64,000 nt of DNA. Source: Rana temporaria. Taxonomy: Eukaryota > Chordata > Amphibia > Anura > Ranidae. Below, piece by piece: positions 22,391 through 32,700 of this stretch. Position 1 is the first letter of the stretch. Each line of letters starts with the position of its first letter. Under the pieces are notes generated by a model. The model did not search any database. It was not told the origin of the DNA and worked only from the letters and a program-made list of their open reading frames with translations. The position numbers were made by a program, and so were the translations under genes. The stretch is from positions 221,812,486 through 221,876,485 of the forward strand of contig NC_053491.1 of assembly GCF_905171775.1 (NCBI RefSeq). The letters run 5' to 3'.

Positions 22391-24261
22391 ATGGTGGGGG
22401 GAAGGCTGCGTCTCTTTGCAGAGGTTTGGGAGGCCAGCATTCCCGACTGCTGGGTACGGTCTTCCGTGACCACGGGCTACAAACTAGAATTTCTAAAATT
22501 CCCTCCTCCTCTTTACCAGGAGTCAAGAGTACCAGGCGACCCTGTGAAAAGAGCCGCATTGATGGCGGCATTGAATCATCTGCTATGCCAGAAGGTGATA
22601 GTAGAAGTACCAGTCCGGGAACAGGGATTGGGGTTCTACTCCAACCTGTTTATTATCCCAAAGCCCAACGGCGATGTCAGGCCAATCTTGGACTTAAAGG
22701 GAGTAAATGCGTACCTAAAGGTCCGCTCATTCCGGATGGAAACTATTCGGTCAGCTGTCGCCGTGCTCCAGAAGGAAGACTTCATGGCGTCCATAGACAT
22801 AAAAGATGCTTACCTTCATGTGCCAATTTTTCAGCCACATCAAGTATTTCTACGCTTCGCGGTGGCTCAGCGTCATTTCCAATTTGTGGCGCTCCCCTTC
22901 GGGTTGGCTACGGCCCCCCGGGTATTCACGAAGGTCCTAGCCCAATCCTAGCCAATCTAAGGACCCAAGGGGTCACGGTCCTGGCTTACCTGGACGACCT
23001 CTTGGTCGTAGACCACTCGTCTCCTGGCCTGGAACGAGCAGTGGCCCTCACGGTTCAGTACCTCGAGAGGTTCGGCTGGGTCCTAAATCGAGACAAGTCA
23101 GCATTCCTGCCCACAAGGCAGCTGGAATATCTCGGCATGAGATTGGATACAGAACAACAAAAGGTGTTCCTACCCCTATTAAAGGTCAAGGCCATCAAGG
23201 AGCTAATACAAATAGTTCTAAGAAAGAAAGGGCCAACTGTTCGCCTATGTATGCGACTACTAGGCAAGATGGTGGCCACATTCGAGGCGGTTCCGTACGC
23301 TCAGAGCCACACTCGCATCCTGCAGGCAGCCATCCTGTCAGCATGGAGCAAGAGGCCTCAGGCCTCAGAAATTCCTTTGCCACTCTCACCAAGAGTGCGG
23401 CAAAGTCTATCTTGGTGGTTAAACCCTCAGAATCTCCTGAAGGGAATAACTTTCAGTCCTGTGACCTGGAAGATAGTAACCACAGACGCCAGCCTGATGG
23501 GCTGGGGAGCAATTTTGGATGGTTGCACTCGCCAGGGCACTTGGGCAGCGGCAGAGAAGCAGTTGCCCATCAATATCTTGGAGCTCAGAGCTGCTCGACT
23601 AGCCCTCAGGGCTTGGACGTCCAAACTACAGGGGTTCCCGGTGAGAGTACAATCGGACAATGCCACGGCGGTGGCATATATAAATCACCAAGGGGGAACC
23701 AAGAGTCAAGCCGCTCAGAAAGAAGTGAGCTTGATTTTCTTGTGGGCAGAAGCCCATGTGCCCTGCATATCGGCTATATTCATTCCCGGAGTGGACAACC
23801 TACAGGCGGACTTCTTAAGTCGCCAGACTCTGTTGCCGGGGGAGTGGTCTCTGCATCCACAGGTCTTTCAGACACTCTGCCAGAAATGGGGAGTGCCGGA
23901 CGTGGATATCATGGCATCGAGACTGAACAAGAAGCTAGACAGGTTCATGTCCCGCACAAGGGATCCCAGGGCCTGCGGAACCGATGCGTTAGTTTGCCCT
24001 TGGCATCAGTTCAAACTTCTTTATGCATTTCCCCCGCTCCAGTTACTACCCCGCCTGCTGCGCAGGATCAGGGTGGAGCACATACCAGTTATCCTGGTAG
24101 CTCCAGCATGGCCCAGAAGGGCATGGTATTCACTAATCCTGAAGATGGTAGTGGGAGACCCTTGGACTCTTCCTCTACGGCCAGACCTGCTATCGCAAGG
24201 TCCGATCCTCCACCCTGCCTTACGGCATCTAAATTTGACGGCCTGGAAGCTGAATCCCTGA
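22391..24261 (+). pseudogene. DIRS pol: reverse transcriptase, RNase H, methyltransferase-like; one frameshift (copy 2)
   Basis: The first frame (22391-22951) holds RT motifs: F-I-I-P-K-P-N-G-D-V-R-P-I-L-D-L, S-I-D-I-K-D-A-Y (motif A Asp) and L-P-F-G-L-A-T-A-P (motif B). The second frame continues with L-A-Y-L-D-D-L-L-V-V (catalytic Y-L-D-D), then RNase H (T-D-A-S-L-M-G-W-G-A, Q-S-D-N-A-T-A). The methyltransferase-like block follows (V-D-I-M-A-S-R-L-N-K-K-L, L-L-Y-A-F-P-P-L). The switch is near 22940-22950 in GCCCAATCC and looks like a single lost C. The last part overlaps the recombinase frame, as is usual in DIRS elements. Confidence 0.88.
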
Positions 24262-25277
24262 TTCTCAGGGGTAGAGGTCTGTCTCAGAAAGTAATCTCTA
24301 CCCTAATCCGAGCCAGGAAACCGGTCTCTAGGGTGATTTATTACAGGGTCTGGAAGGCCTATGTAGGCTGGTGTGAGTCCAAGCGATGGCTTTCTCGCAA
24401 ATTTGCCATCGATAGAGTATTAAGTTTTCTCCAGCTAGGAGTGGATAAAGGACTGGCATTAAGCACAATCAAAGGACAGATTTCAGCTTTGTCAGTATGG
24501 TTTCAGCGGCCGCTGGCCACCCACTCGCTGGTTAAGACCTTCATGCAGGGGGTCTTGCGTATTAATCCTCCAGTTAAATCCCCGCTTTGCCCGTGGGATT
24601 TAAATCTTGTTCTGTCAAGTTTACAGAAACAACCTTTTGAGCCGTTGGCTGAAATTCCTTTGGTTTTACTGACAAGGAAGTTAGTATTTTTGGTCACCAT
24701 AGTTTCCGCCAGAAGAGTATCGGAACTGGCAGCCTTATCCTGTAAGGAACCATATCTTATTTTACATAAGGACAAGGTCGTTCTCCGCCCTCATCCTTCC
24801 TTCCTACCAAAGGTTATATCCAGTTTTCATCTAAACCAGGATTTGGTATTACCATCCTTCTTTCCTAAACCTACTTCCAGAAAGGAAGGGTTGCTGCATA
24901 CCTTGGATATTGTCAGGGCCATGAAGGCCTATCTTAAAGCTACAGAGAAGATCCGGAAAACAGATGTGTTGTTCATTTTACCGGATGGGCCCAAGAAGGG
25001 GCAGGCAGCTGCAAAATCCACCATCTCGAGGTGGATTAAACAGTTAATCACTCAGGCCTACGGCTTGAAAGGGTTGCCTCCTCCGTTATCATTAAAGGCT
25101 CATTCTACTAGGGCCATGGGCGCCTCCTGGGCAGCACACCACCAGATCTCTATGGCTCAAGTTTGCAAGGCGGCAACCTGGTCTTCTGTCCACACGTTTA
25201 CAAAGTTCTACCAGTTGGACGTAAGAAGGAATACTGATACAGCCTTTGGGCAGGCAGTGCTGCAGGCTGCAGTTTGA
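24108..25277 (+). CDS. DIRS tyrosine recombinase (intact frame, copy 2)
   Basis: An uninterrupted frame that extends much further upstream, but the part before about 24108 is a shadow of pol. The ATG at 24108 is one plausible start and gives about 389 residues. Catalytic landmarks are present: S-A-R-R-V-S-E-L (first Arg, about 24711), A-H-S-T-R (His 25101, Arg 25110) and T-K-F-Y (nucleophile Tyr 25209-25211). The enzyme would integrate the circular DNA intermediate into genomic DNA. It overlaps the end of pol by about 150 bases in another frame. The same region in copy 1 is broken. Confidence 0.8.
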   Translation: MAQKGMVFTNPEDGSGRPLDSSSTARPAIARSDPPPCLTASKFDGLEAESLILRGRGLSQKVISTLIRARKPVSRVIYYRVWKAYVGWCESKRWLSRKFAIDRVLSFLQLGVDKGLALSTIKGQISALSVWFQRPLATHSLVKTFMQGVLRINPPVKSPLCPWDLNLVLSSLQKQPFEPLAEIPLVLLTRKLVFLVTIVSARRVSELAALSCKEPYLILHKDKVVLRPHPSFLPKVISSFHLNQDLVLPSFFPKPTSRKEGLLHTLDIVRAMKAYLKATEKIRKTDVLFILPDGPKKGQAAAKSTISRWIKQLITQAYGLKGLPPPLSLKAHSTRAMGASWAAHHQISMAQVCKAATWSSVHTFTKFYQLDVRRNTDTAFGQAVLQAAV

Positions 25278-25436
25278 GACCCTCGGATTCCGGGGGCTCC
25301 CTTTTGAGTAAAATTTAAAATTATTTTTTTCTCAACTAAGTTGGATTTATTATGATTTAAGTATATCTCTAAATTAAATCCTTTTGTCTTGGGAAGATGT
25401 CTCCCTCCCCTCATTGTAAGCATTGCTTTGGGACAT

Positions 25437-25605
25437 CCCACATAGTAATGAATATGCCGCTCTGTGTTCCGTGATGTACGAGAAAGAAAAAGGGATTTTT
25501 TAATACAGCTTACCTGTAAAATCCTTTTCTTGGAGTACATCACGGGACACAGAGCTCCCACCCCTCTTATGGGGACCATTTTGGGAGGCATACTGCTTGC
25601 TACAA
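25437..25605 (+). repeat. DIRS internal complementary region
   Basis: The first half, CCCACATAGTAATGAATATG to GTGATGTACGAGAAAGAAA, is the reverse complement of the left end, including its unique TTTCTTTCTC tip. The second half, from AGGGATTTTTTAATACAGCT through CTTGGAGTACATCACGGG, is the reverse complement of the right tip at about 25731-25790. The two complements meet at about 25488-25500. This is the template proposed to bring the ends together in DIRS replication. Confidence 0.88.
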
Positions 25606-25794
25606 AACTGAGGTACTCCTCCTCCTATGGGAGGGGGTTATATAGGGAGGGGCACTTCCTGTTTGAGATTGCCAGTGTCCATCACCTGAAGGTACTCCAT
25701 ATAACCCATATAGTAATGAATATGCCGCTCTGTGTCCCGTGATGTACTCCAAGAAAAGGATTTTACAGGTAAGCTGTATTAAAAATCCCTCTTT
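25606..25794 (+). repeat. DIRS right inverted terminal repeat and tip
   Basis: From AAAACTGAGGTACTCCTCCT to TGTCCCGTGATGTAC this is the inverse of the left repeat. The tip TCCAAGAAAAGGATTTTACA to TTAAAAATCCCT is unique to the right end and is matched in the internal complementary region. Host repeat resumes at about TATAGCACTG. Confidence 0.88.
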
Positions 25795-26372
25795 TTATAG
25801 CACTGATCACTGTAAAAATGACTGGTCCCAAAAATGTGTCAAAAGTGTCCGATATGTCTGCCATAATGTCGCAGTCACGATAAAAATCGCTGATTGCCAC
25901 CATTAGTAGTAAAAAATTTTTTGGGGAAAATGCCAAAAAAGGCTATCCCCTATTTTGTAGACGCTATAAATGTTGCGCAAACCAATCAATAAAGGCTTAT
26001 TGCGTTTTTTTAAAAAAAATTTTTACCAAAAATATGTAGAAGAATACTTATCGTTCTAAACTGAGGGAAAAATAAATTCTATATATTTTTGGGGGATATT
26101 TATTATAGCAAAAAGTAAACAATATTGCATTTTTTTCAAAATTGACGCTCTATTTTTGTTTATAGCGCAAAAAATAAAAACCGCAGAGGTGATCAAATAC
26201 CACCAAAAGAAAGCTCTATTTGTGGGAAAAAAGGACGCCAATTTTGTTTGGGAGCCACGTCGCACGACCGCACAATTGTCAGTTAAAGCGACACAGTGCC
26301 GAACCGCAAAAAGGGACCTGGTCCTTTAGCTGCATAATGGTCCAGGTCTTAAGTGGTTAAAAGCATTTACAG

Positions 26373-26529
26373 CAGGGATATGCAATTGGTGGACCTCCAG
26401 CTGTTGCAAAACTACAAGTCCCATCATGCCTCTGCCTCCGAGTGTCCTGCTTGTAGCTGTCAGTCTTGCTATGCCCCATGAGACTTGTAGTTCTGCAACA
26501 GCTGGGGGTCCGATAATTGCATATCCCTG
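26373..26529. mobile_element. hAT-type MITE, 157 bp
   Basis: Starts CAGGGATATGCAATTGGTGG and ends CGATAATTGCATATCCCTG. The flanks ATTTACAG (26365-26372) and CTTTACAG (26530-26537) match at 7 of 8 bases. The internal CTACAAGTCCC / GACTTGTAG arms pair. Non-coding. Confidence 0.82.
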
Positions 26530-26902
26530 CTTTACAGGTTACCAGTTTAGTGTTACACAGGAAATCTGGTGCTAAAATGTTTGCTCTCTCTGCATTTGCA
26601 CAGGGACGCTTTACTTTTTTTGTTGTGTATGTACCGTGTAATTTTTATTTTTTTTAGCAACTTTGTTGCTATCACAAGGAACGAACAACATCCCATGTGA
26701 TGGCATGGGCCATGACAGATCCTCTTTATGGACTAATAAAGAAATCTGTATGATCTGATGTTTTCACAAGCCAGTAATACTTTGTAAACATGAGACCAAA
26801 ACCGGAAGTGATGAAATCCTCATTGCTTCCGGTTTCTGAAGTCACACAGTGAGAGGAACAACATGTGTCCCAGGAACCAGATGCCACTGGTCTCATCCTA
26901 AT

Positions 26903-27176
26903 GCCCTGTACACACGATCAGAAAATCGGACGACAGATCGTACTGAGTAGAAATTGAATAGGTTACTAATGTCACAAAAATTCTCATACAACAGAAAAAA
27001 AAATCGGAAGTGATGTCATGTGTTGTAATGTATTTGTATTGTATTTTTGGATGACAACTATACTGACTAAAGGAAAATTGTACGATCTGGGATCGTACGA
27101 GGAGAATTTTTGTTCTTGTTTGATCGAATAATATCGGTATCAATTTTGTTATATACATATGTTGGACGGGAAGTGG
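26903..27176. mobile_element. GTACACA-family MITE, left end clear, right end uncertain
   Basis: The left end GCCCTGTACACACGATCAG is that of the family. A hairpin-like GATCGTACTGAG / GATCTGGGATCGTACGAG region follows. The right end cannot be placed with confidence. Confidence 0.5.
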
Positions 27177-27299
27177 TTAAATCTTCATAACTCAATTGGC
27201 ATCAAATGAGTATAATTAAGTAGAAGTACTGTAGATGGGTGGGCTTCTCGGTAGGTTTGAGGGAAACAAATCTGTGGCTGTTTATAATCTGAGACTTAT

Positions 27300-27325
27300 C
27301 ATCATCATCATCATCATCATCATCA
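27300..27325. repeat. (ATC)n microsatellite
   Basis: About nine tandem ATC units in intron 7. Confidence 0.9.
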
Positions 27326-27625
27326 ATTGGAACCAAATCAGCCTCCTACCAAATATTTCTCTTATAAGCATGGGCTGTACAGCTCCACTTTATTAAAGTA
27401 TAATACACAGTGGGCTTTAGGTATGTTATTGTCGTGGGAAAGAATTAATCTCAGCCAAGTCTGTGTTCTAAAGAAACGGGTCATATTCTCATTTCATTAT
27501 AGAATTAGAAGGCTGCTCTGGGCCTGCACAGACTATCTGAGGAAATAATTAAGTTTTCACCTTCATTTATGTCCAGTATATTCTGTTTTTGAACCTTTTC
27601 GATTCACTATACAGCCAATTGCCGC

Positions 27626-28106
27626 TTAAAGAGGAACTGCAGTCTGCTCACATAATTTGTAATAAAAACATTTTTGCCATTCTGAAGCTTCCCTCCAACC
27701 ACTTTGCAGATTATTTTATATATACTGTGATTCTGTACTTGCCAAATATCCTGCAGAAATCTCCCTCTACTGAGTCTGGCTGCATCCATTTTAACTGTGG
27801 GCAGCTGAAGCTGCTACCTGTTCACTTCCTGGATTTACACAGAGGCACGCCTCCAGCTCTGCAGCTCTCATTGGCCCTCTTATGACTGTCGTCCCCCCTC
27901 CCTTCCTGGAAAGCTCTTACGAGAGTGAGAGAGAGAGCTGTGCATGATGTCAAAAGCCCTAGGCTAATGAGCAGACAAAGAGGAAGTGGGCTGTATTAGG
28001 TATTTACTGGCAGAAATTTTTTTTTTTACTATCCAAAGTTAAAACAACAAGAGCAGAAGATTTAATAGACGGAAAGATGAAAAAATTACTGAAGGTCTGC
28101 TTTAAG
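27626..28106. repeat. Interspersed element, copy A of a pair with 31428-31898
   Basis: Starts CTTAAAGAGGAACTGCAGTC and ends CTGAAGGTCTGCTTTAAG, an inverted-end structure (TTAAAG / CTTTAA). Internal CTGCATCCATTTTAACTGTG, CACTTCCTGGATTTACACAG and a GAGA-rich block match copy B in order. Non-coding. Confidence 0.8.
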
Positions 28107-28580
28107 CTGCCAAAAAATTAAACAAATAAATGTGGTAACATCGTAATCGGAACACCTCAATCAGATAAAGTCCCTTAATTTAATTTACTAGTTAAAGTCC
28201 TGGGTGTTTAAGGTTTTTCCTTGTAAAGCTCCAAGTACCTTCCACACCCTGCTGTAGGTGTGATTGCCTAGAACTGGCTGTCAGTTTAATAGCCAAGTCC
28301 CAGTGCGATTTGCAGGAGACAGCAGCTACCCTAAATGAATGTTGCAGTTAAATTCTTCATTCATTAATATACTGTAATAATATATTTTTAGTGTGGGCTT
28401 GTAAAGCCCAAGCTCCTAATCTTAGGACAAATACTGAAGTCTTTTAACAATATCGAAAGCTGTTTTCTCCAATTTCTTACTTTATTATTGGCCTAACACT
28501 GTGGTAAGTGCTCTTATTGGCCAGTAAGAAAGATTCTTTGTTGGCTCGTGTGGTGTTTTGTTTATTTATATGATTGTATA
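28107..28580. other. Intron 7, no feature recognised
   Basis: AT-rich sequence with no exon, domain or clear repeat. Confidence 0.4.
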
Positions 28581-28611
28581 CACTCACGGCCACTTTATTA
28601 GGTACACCTTG

Positions 28612-29119
28612 CTAGTACCGGGTTGGACCACCTTTTGCCTTCAGAACTGCCTTAATTCTTTGTGGCATAGATTCAACAAGGTGTTGGAAATGTTCCTCAG
28701 AGATTTTGGTCCATATTGACATGATAGCATCACGCAGTTGCTGCACATTTGTCGGCTGCACATCCATGATGCAAATCTCCCGTTCCACCACATCCCTAAG
28801 GTGCTCTATTGCATTGAGATCTGGTGACTGTGGAGGCCATTGGAGTACAGTGAACTCATTGTCATGTTCAAGAAACCAGTGGTGAGATGATTTGAGGTTT
28901 GTGACATGGTGCATTATCCTGCTGGAAGGAGCCATCAGAAGATGGGTACACTGAAGTCAAAAAGGGATGGACATGGTCAGCAACAATACTCAGGTAGACT
29001 GTGGCGTTTAAAGGATGTGCAATTGGTACCAAGGGGCCCAAAGTGTGCCAAGAAAATATTCCCCACACCATTACACCACCACCAGCCTGAACCATGTATA
29101 CAAGGCAAGATGGATCCAT
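28612..29119 (-). pseudogene. Tc1 transposase, C-terminal half
   Basis: Two overlapping minus-strand frames cover V-M-V-W-G-I-F-S, F-Q-Q-D-N-A-P-C-H and L-Q-W-P-P-Q-S-P-D-L-N-A-I-E-H, ending K-A-K-G-G-P-T-R-Y. The frame breaks between 28868 and 28935, and the N-terminal DNA-binding part is disrupted. Inactive. Confidence 0.88.
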
Positions 29120-29392
29120 GCTTTCATGTTTACGCCAAATTCTGACCCACCATCTGAATGTTGCATCTGAAATCGAGACTCATCAGACCAGGCAATGTTT
29201 TTTCCAATCTTCTATTCAATTTTGGAGAGCCTGTTCGAATTGTAGCCTCACTTTCCTGTTCTTAGCAGACAGAAGTGGCACCCAGTGTCATCTTCTGCTG
29301 TTGTAGCCCATCTGCTTCAAGGTTCGATGTGTTGTGCATTCAGAAATGGTATTCTGTGTACCTTGGTTGTAACGAGTGTTTTTTTGAGTTGT

Positions 29393-29760
29393 GAAGAAAT
29401 AATTCTGGACGTCTGCACTTCCAAAAATCCTTTTATTGAAGCTTCATATGACAAGTGGTTGACAGACAGATCAGGGGACAAAGATGTAGACACGTTTCGC
29501 GCAAATATCTGCGTTTAGTTGTTACCGGTAATGCAAGGTAATGTACCCTCAATAATAAAGCGAAACACATCTACCTCTTTGTCTCCTGCTCCATCTGTCA
29601 ACCACTTGTCATATGAAGCTTCAATAAAAGGATTTTTGGAAGTGCAGCCGTCCGGAATTTTTTTTTCACATTACACACCATACAGGCTGGGCAAGCACCT
29701 GACTAGTATGTGTGGGGATTAACCATAGACTCGCTCACCTGGAGCAGCTTTTCTTGTTTT
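29393..29760. mobile_element. Penelope-like terminal fragment (inverted arms, hammerhead-like relic) inside the Tc1
   Basis: The arm CTTCATATGACAAGTGGTTG (about 29442-29461) recurs inverted as CAACCACTTGTCATATGAAG (about 29598-29617), with AAAAATCCTTTTATTGAAG paired further out. On the minus strand GCGCGAAACGTGTC, and on the plus strand GCGAAACACATC, resemble the GAAAC core and short stem III of hammerhead ribozymes found in Penelope-like terminal repeats. The flanking Tc1 text (GTTTTTTTGAGTT / GTCATTTTAGTT) may be the target duplication. Confidence 0.55.
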
Positions 29761-30153
29761 ATGGTCATTTTAGTTACTGTTGCCTTGCTATCATCTCACA
29801 CCAGTCTGCCCATTGTCCTCTGACATCAACAACGCATTTTCGTCCACACAACTGCTGCTCACTGGATATTTTCATTTTTCAGACCATTCTCTGTAAGCCC
29901 TAGAGATGGTTGTGCATGAAAATCCCAGTAGATCATCAGTTTTTGAAATACTCAGACCAGCCTGTCTGGCACCAACAACCATGCTATGTTTAAAATCACT
30001 TCTCCATGCCAAATTGTCTTCACCACGTCTAGATGCCTAAATGCTTTGAGTTGATGCCATGTGATTGGCTGATTAGCAATTTATTTTACCAAGCAAGTCA
30101 ACAGGTATACATAATAATAAAAAAATAATACATAATAAACTGTCCGGTGAGTG

Positions 30154-31427
30154 TATAATATTTTACACAGTATTTATATACCGGTATAAAAGGGTGTCAC
30201 TACCATATAATGGCACTGCTTTCAGGCCAATGGCAGTCATAATAAAGCAGTAAGTAAGCCATGGCAACAAATGTTTGAGCAAAAACAGACTTTAACCCCT
30301 TCCTGCCCACACCAGCGTCCTTTTAAATAGTTGCCTAGGGTATGGGATGGATTATGTGACCACTGTCACAGTGGTCACATTATTTAAAGCGATTCTGACC
30401 AGCTACCGATCTTTTCCCCGGACAAAGAGCTGTCGACAGCTCGATCTTTGTGCTAAGAGCGCGCTTTTAGCACATAAACTTCAGCCGTCCAGCGATATGG
30501 ATATGTGTGAATGGGTATTAAACCCCATCCCTTTGCCGACACATATAGGTGTTAGACAGTTGTATAGGGGTTAACCAGGAACACATTGGCTTCCATCATT
30601 TATTGGCCACTGACGTGAAATATAAAATATAGGCAGAAAGTGTTTTTTTTTTTTTTTTTTTCTCCTTTTAGAAGAGAAAAACTATTGCCTAAAGGCTTGT
30701 TACTTTCCTGTGCATTACATTATCCTGCACCGGCCAATCAAAGTGGCCAAAGATGTTGATTGTGGCAAGAGAGTTTAAGTTGTGCCTAAATCAGCCAATC
30801 TACAGGAGGGGGTAAGGGAGCAGGCCAAAAGTTGTCCCTTTTAGTGTCTCAAGCGTTGGGGGTCACAGAGCACTCTGTACGACTGCAAAAGACATGTGTG
30901 AAAATTGTTGTTCTATCCTTCCAAAATGTTTTATATAAAAATTCAGTTTAAATAATGCTGCAAAGTTTCTAGTGTAACATTTTCCAAAAGTATTTCCACC
31001 ACTAGATGGAGCTGTGTCTTTATCTGACTGATCACTGAGGATGTGTATATTTTTATATAGCCCACGCTGTGAGAGTTGCGCAAGTGACAAGTGTAAGAGA
31101 TTAAGAAAAAACTTGACCTGTCTAGTCGCATAGTATTTGAATATTTTGAATTGTATAGATCTAATCTAGAGGTAATCTGTTTTGTACAGAACGCAGTGTC
31201 CGTGTGCAGCCAATAATCCAAGTTATGCTGGATAGAGTGTATAGTTTTACAGTGAAAAAATTTCACCAGAGTTCAAGTACTTAAGAGACTTAAGTAAAGA
31301 AAGCATAGCAAGTAAGCCTGAACACCAGGCAAAAATAAAAAAGCAACCATGTAATCCAGCTACAAAATAAATATAAAATAAAGAAAATCACCTAAGCGGA
31401 CATATCTATCATCTAATTGTAATCTTA
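30154..31427. other. Intron 7, mostly unassigned
   Basis: Contains the hairpin ATGTGACCACTGTCACAGTGGTCACAT split around 30354-30380 and a long T run at about 30640-30662. No exon or protein domain was seen. Confidence 0.4.
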
Positions 31428-31898
31428 AAGAGGAACTGCAGTCTGCCCATATGATTTGTAATAAAAACATCTTTCCCATTCTGAAACTTCCCTCCAATCA
31501 CTTTGCATATTATTTTATATATACTGTGATTCTGTACTTGCCAAATATGCTGCAGGAACCTCCCTCCACTGAGTCTGGCTGCATCCATTTCAACTGTGGG
31601 CAGCTGAAGCTGCTGCCTGTTCACTTCCTGGATTTACACAGAGGTACACCTCCAGCTCTGCAGCTCTCATTGACCCTCATGACTCACCCCCCTCCGTTCC
31701 TGGCAAACGCTTATGAGAGTTGGAGAGAGAGAGAGATCAGTGCATGATGTCATAAGACTAGGCTTTTTTACAGCCGAGAAACAGGATGTGGGCTGTATAA
31801 GGTACTTTACTATCCAAAGTTAAAACAACAAGAGCAGAAGATTTAATAGCTGGAAATTTTGAAAAAAAAAAAAAAAATGACTGAAGGTCCACTTTAAG
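31428..31898. repeat. Interspersed element, copy B of a pair with 27626-28106
   Basis: Starts CTTAAAGAGGAACTGCAGTC and ends CTGAAGGTCCACTTTAAG, collinear with copy A in the same orientation, with small gaps (the CAGAAATTTTT segment is absent). Non-coding. Confidence 0.8.
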
Positions 31899-32700
31899 TG
31901 AAACTACTAGTTGAAAATACTAGTTTTCTGGCTGTCATTTTACAGTGTAACTAAAGGCAAAACTTGTATTTATTTTTTTGATGGAGTAAGTTCCCTTTTA
32001 TACATGCGTTTGTCCATTTTTCATCCATCCATTGACAGATAAAAAACAGACATCAATGCATCCCCATGGAAAAATGGATGTAAAAAGATAATCATTCATT
32101 TACATCTGTTTACATCCGCTTCTGTCAACATCAGTTTTAGTTTTTTTATGGATCAAAGCACCATTCTTGTTCCATTATAATAAAAAAAAAACGGATTGGA
32201 AGAAAAATGGAATAACCGAGTAGAAACTGATGAAAAATTGTTGAGAGAAGGATAATAAGGTTATGAGAAATGGAAGAAAAACTGATGAGAAACAGATGTA
32301 CTGTAAACTCTTTCTTTGAAAAAAGGTGACCTGATGAAATGAAAGGTCTTCATGTGTCAAAGGGGCCTAAGGGAAGCTTATAAACCCCATTATTTTTTTG
32401 CCATCTGTGATTTTGTATGCGATTTCCCTTCACTACTTGTCCTATAGCCAAAAGTGAGGGAATCTTGGGGTGTCACCAGAACTAGTGTTCCCATTGGAAG
32501 ATTTCCCCTTTACTACTTTTTCTGATGTCAGCCCAAAATTTGGGATTTTCAAGCACTTTCACTTTACGATGATGGTGGTAAACAGGACAAATAGGATGAG
32601 TCTCGCTAATGGGGGCACAAACAGAAATAAAAACTAACAGGTGTTATAAATCCTTTCCCCTGTATCCAAAACAAAAAATAAGTTTTGCCTTTAAATATAC
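31899..32700. other. Intron 7, no gene seen
   Basis: Contains several GATGTAAA / CATCCATTTTTCC type short repeats near 32010-32130. No domain or exon recognised. Confidence 0.4.

Larger units (their letters stand above)
19759..25794 (+). mobile_element. DIRS tyrosine-recombinase retrotransposon, structurally complete (copy 2)
   Basis: About 6.0 kb with inverted terminal repeats, a gag-like frame, a pol frame (reverse transcriptase, RNase H, methyltransferase-like), an overlapping tyrosine recombinase frame, and an internal complementary region. DIRS elements replicate through a circular DNA intermediate and integrate with a tyrosine recombinase, so they leave no target duplication. Gag has two apparent frameshifts and pol one; the recombinase is intact. 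The element is thus recent but probably not autonomous. It lies in GNPTAB intron 7, sense to the gene. Confidence 0.93.
19449..26357. repeat. CCACTT/AAGTGG repeat split by the DIRS element
   Basis: The left half (19449-19758) begins CCACTTGTGGACTGCCG and runs to CACAGTAATCAGTGCATT. The right half (25795-26357) resumes TATAGCACTGATCACTG and ends CTTAAGTGGTTAA. The uninterrupted relative at 43018-43692 reads CAGTAATCCGAGTATTTTTA then AAGAACTGATCGCTG at the matching place. This shows the DIRS inserted here within the repeat and supplies an empty-site comparison. Confidence 0.8.
28581..30153 (-). mobile_element. Tc1-like transposon with a nested Penelope-like insertion
   Basis: The left end CACTCACGGCCACTTTATTA and right end AACTGTCCGGTGAGTG are degenerate inverted repeats, each flanked by TA. 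Transposase sequence is on the minus strand: F-Q-Q-D-N-A-P-C-H (second Asp) near 28900 and W-P-P-Q-S-P-D-L-N-A-I-E-H (Glu) near 28810, the DD34E pattern. The N-terminal part is split by an insertion at about 29393-29760. Confidence 0.88.

Noticed and set aside
23247..24107. N-terminal extension of the recombinase frame back to 23247
   Set aside because: The pol frame on the same strand carries the RNase H and methyltransferase-like motifs there; the extension is a shadow frame.
19759..25794. Classification as an LTR retrovirus-like element
   Set aside because: No direct LTRs, integrase, protease or env; instead inverted ends, an internal complementary region and a tyrosine recombinase, which define DIRS.
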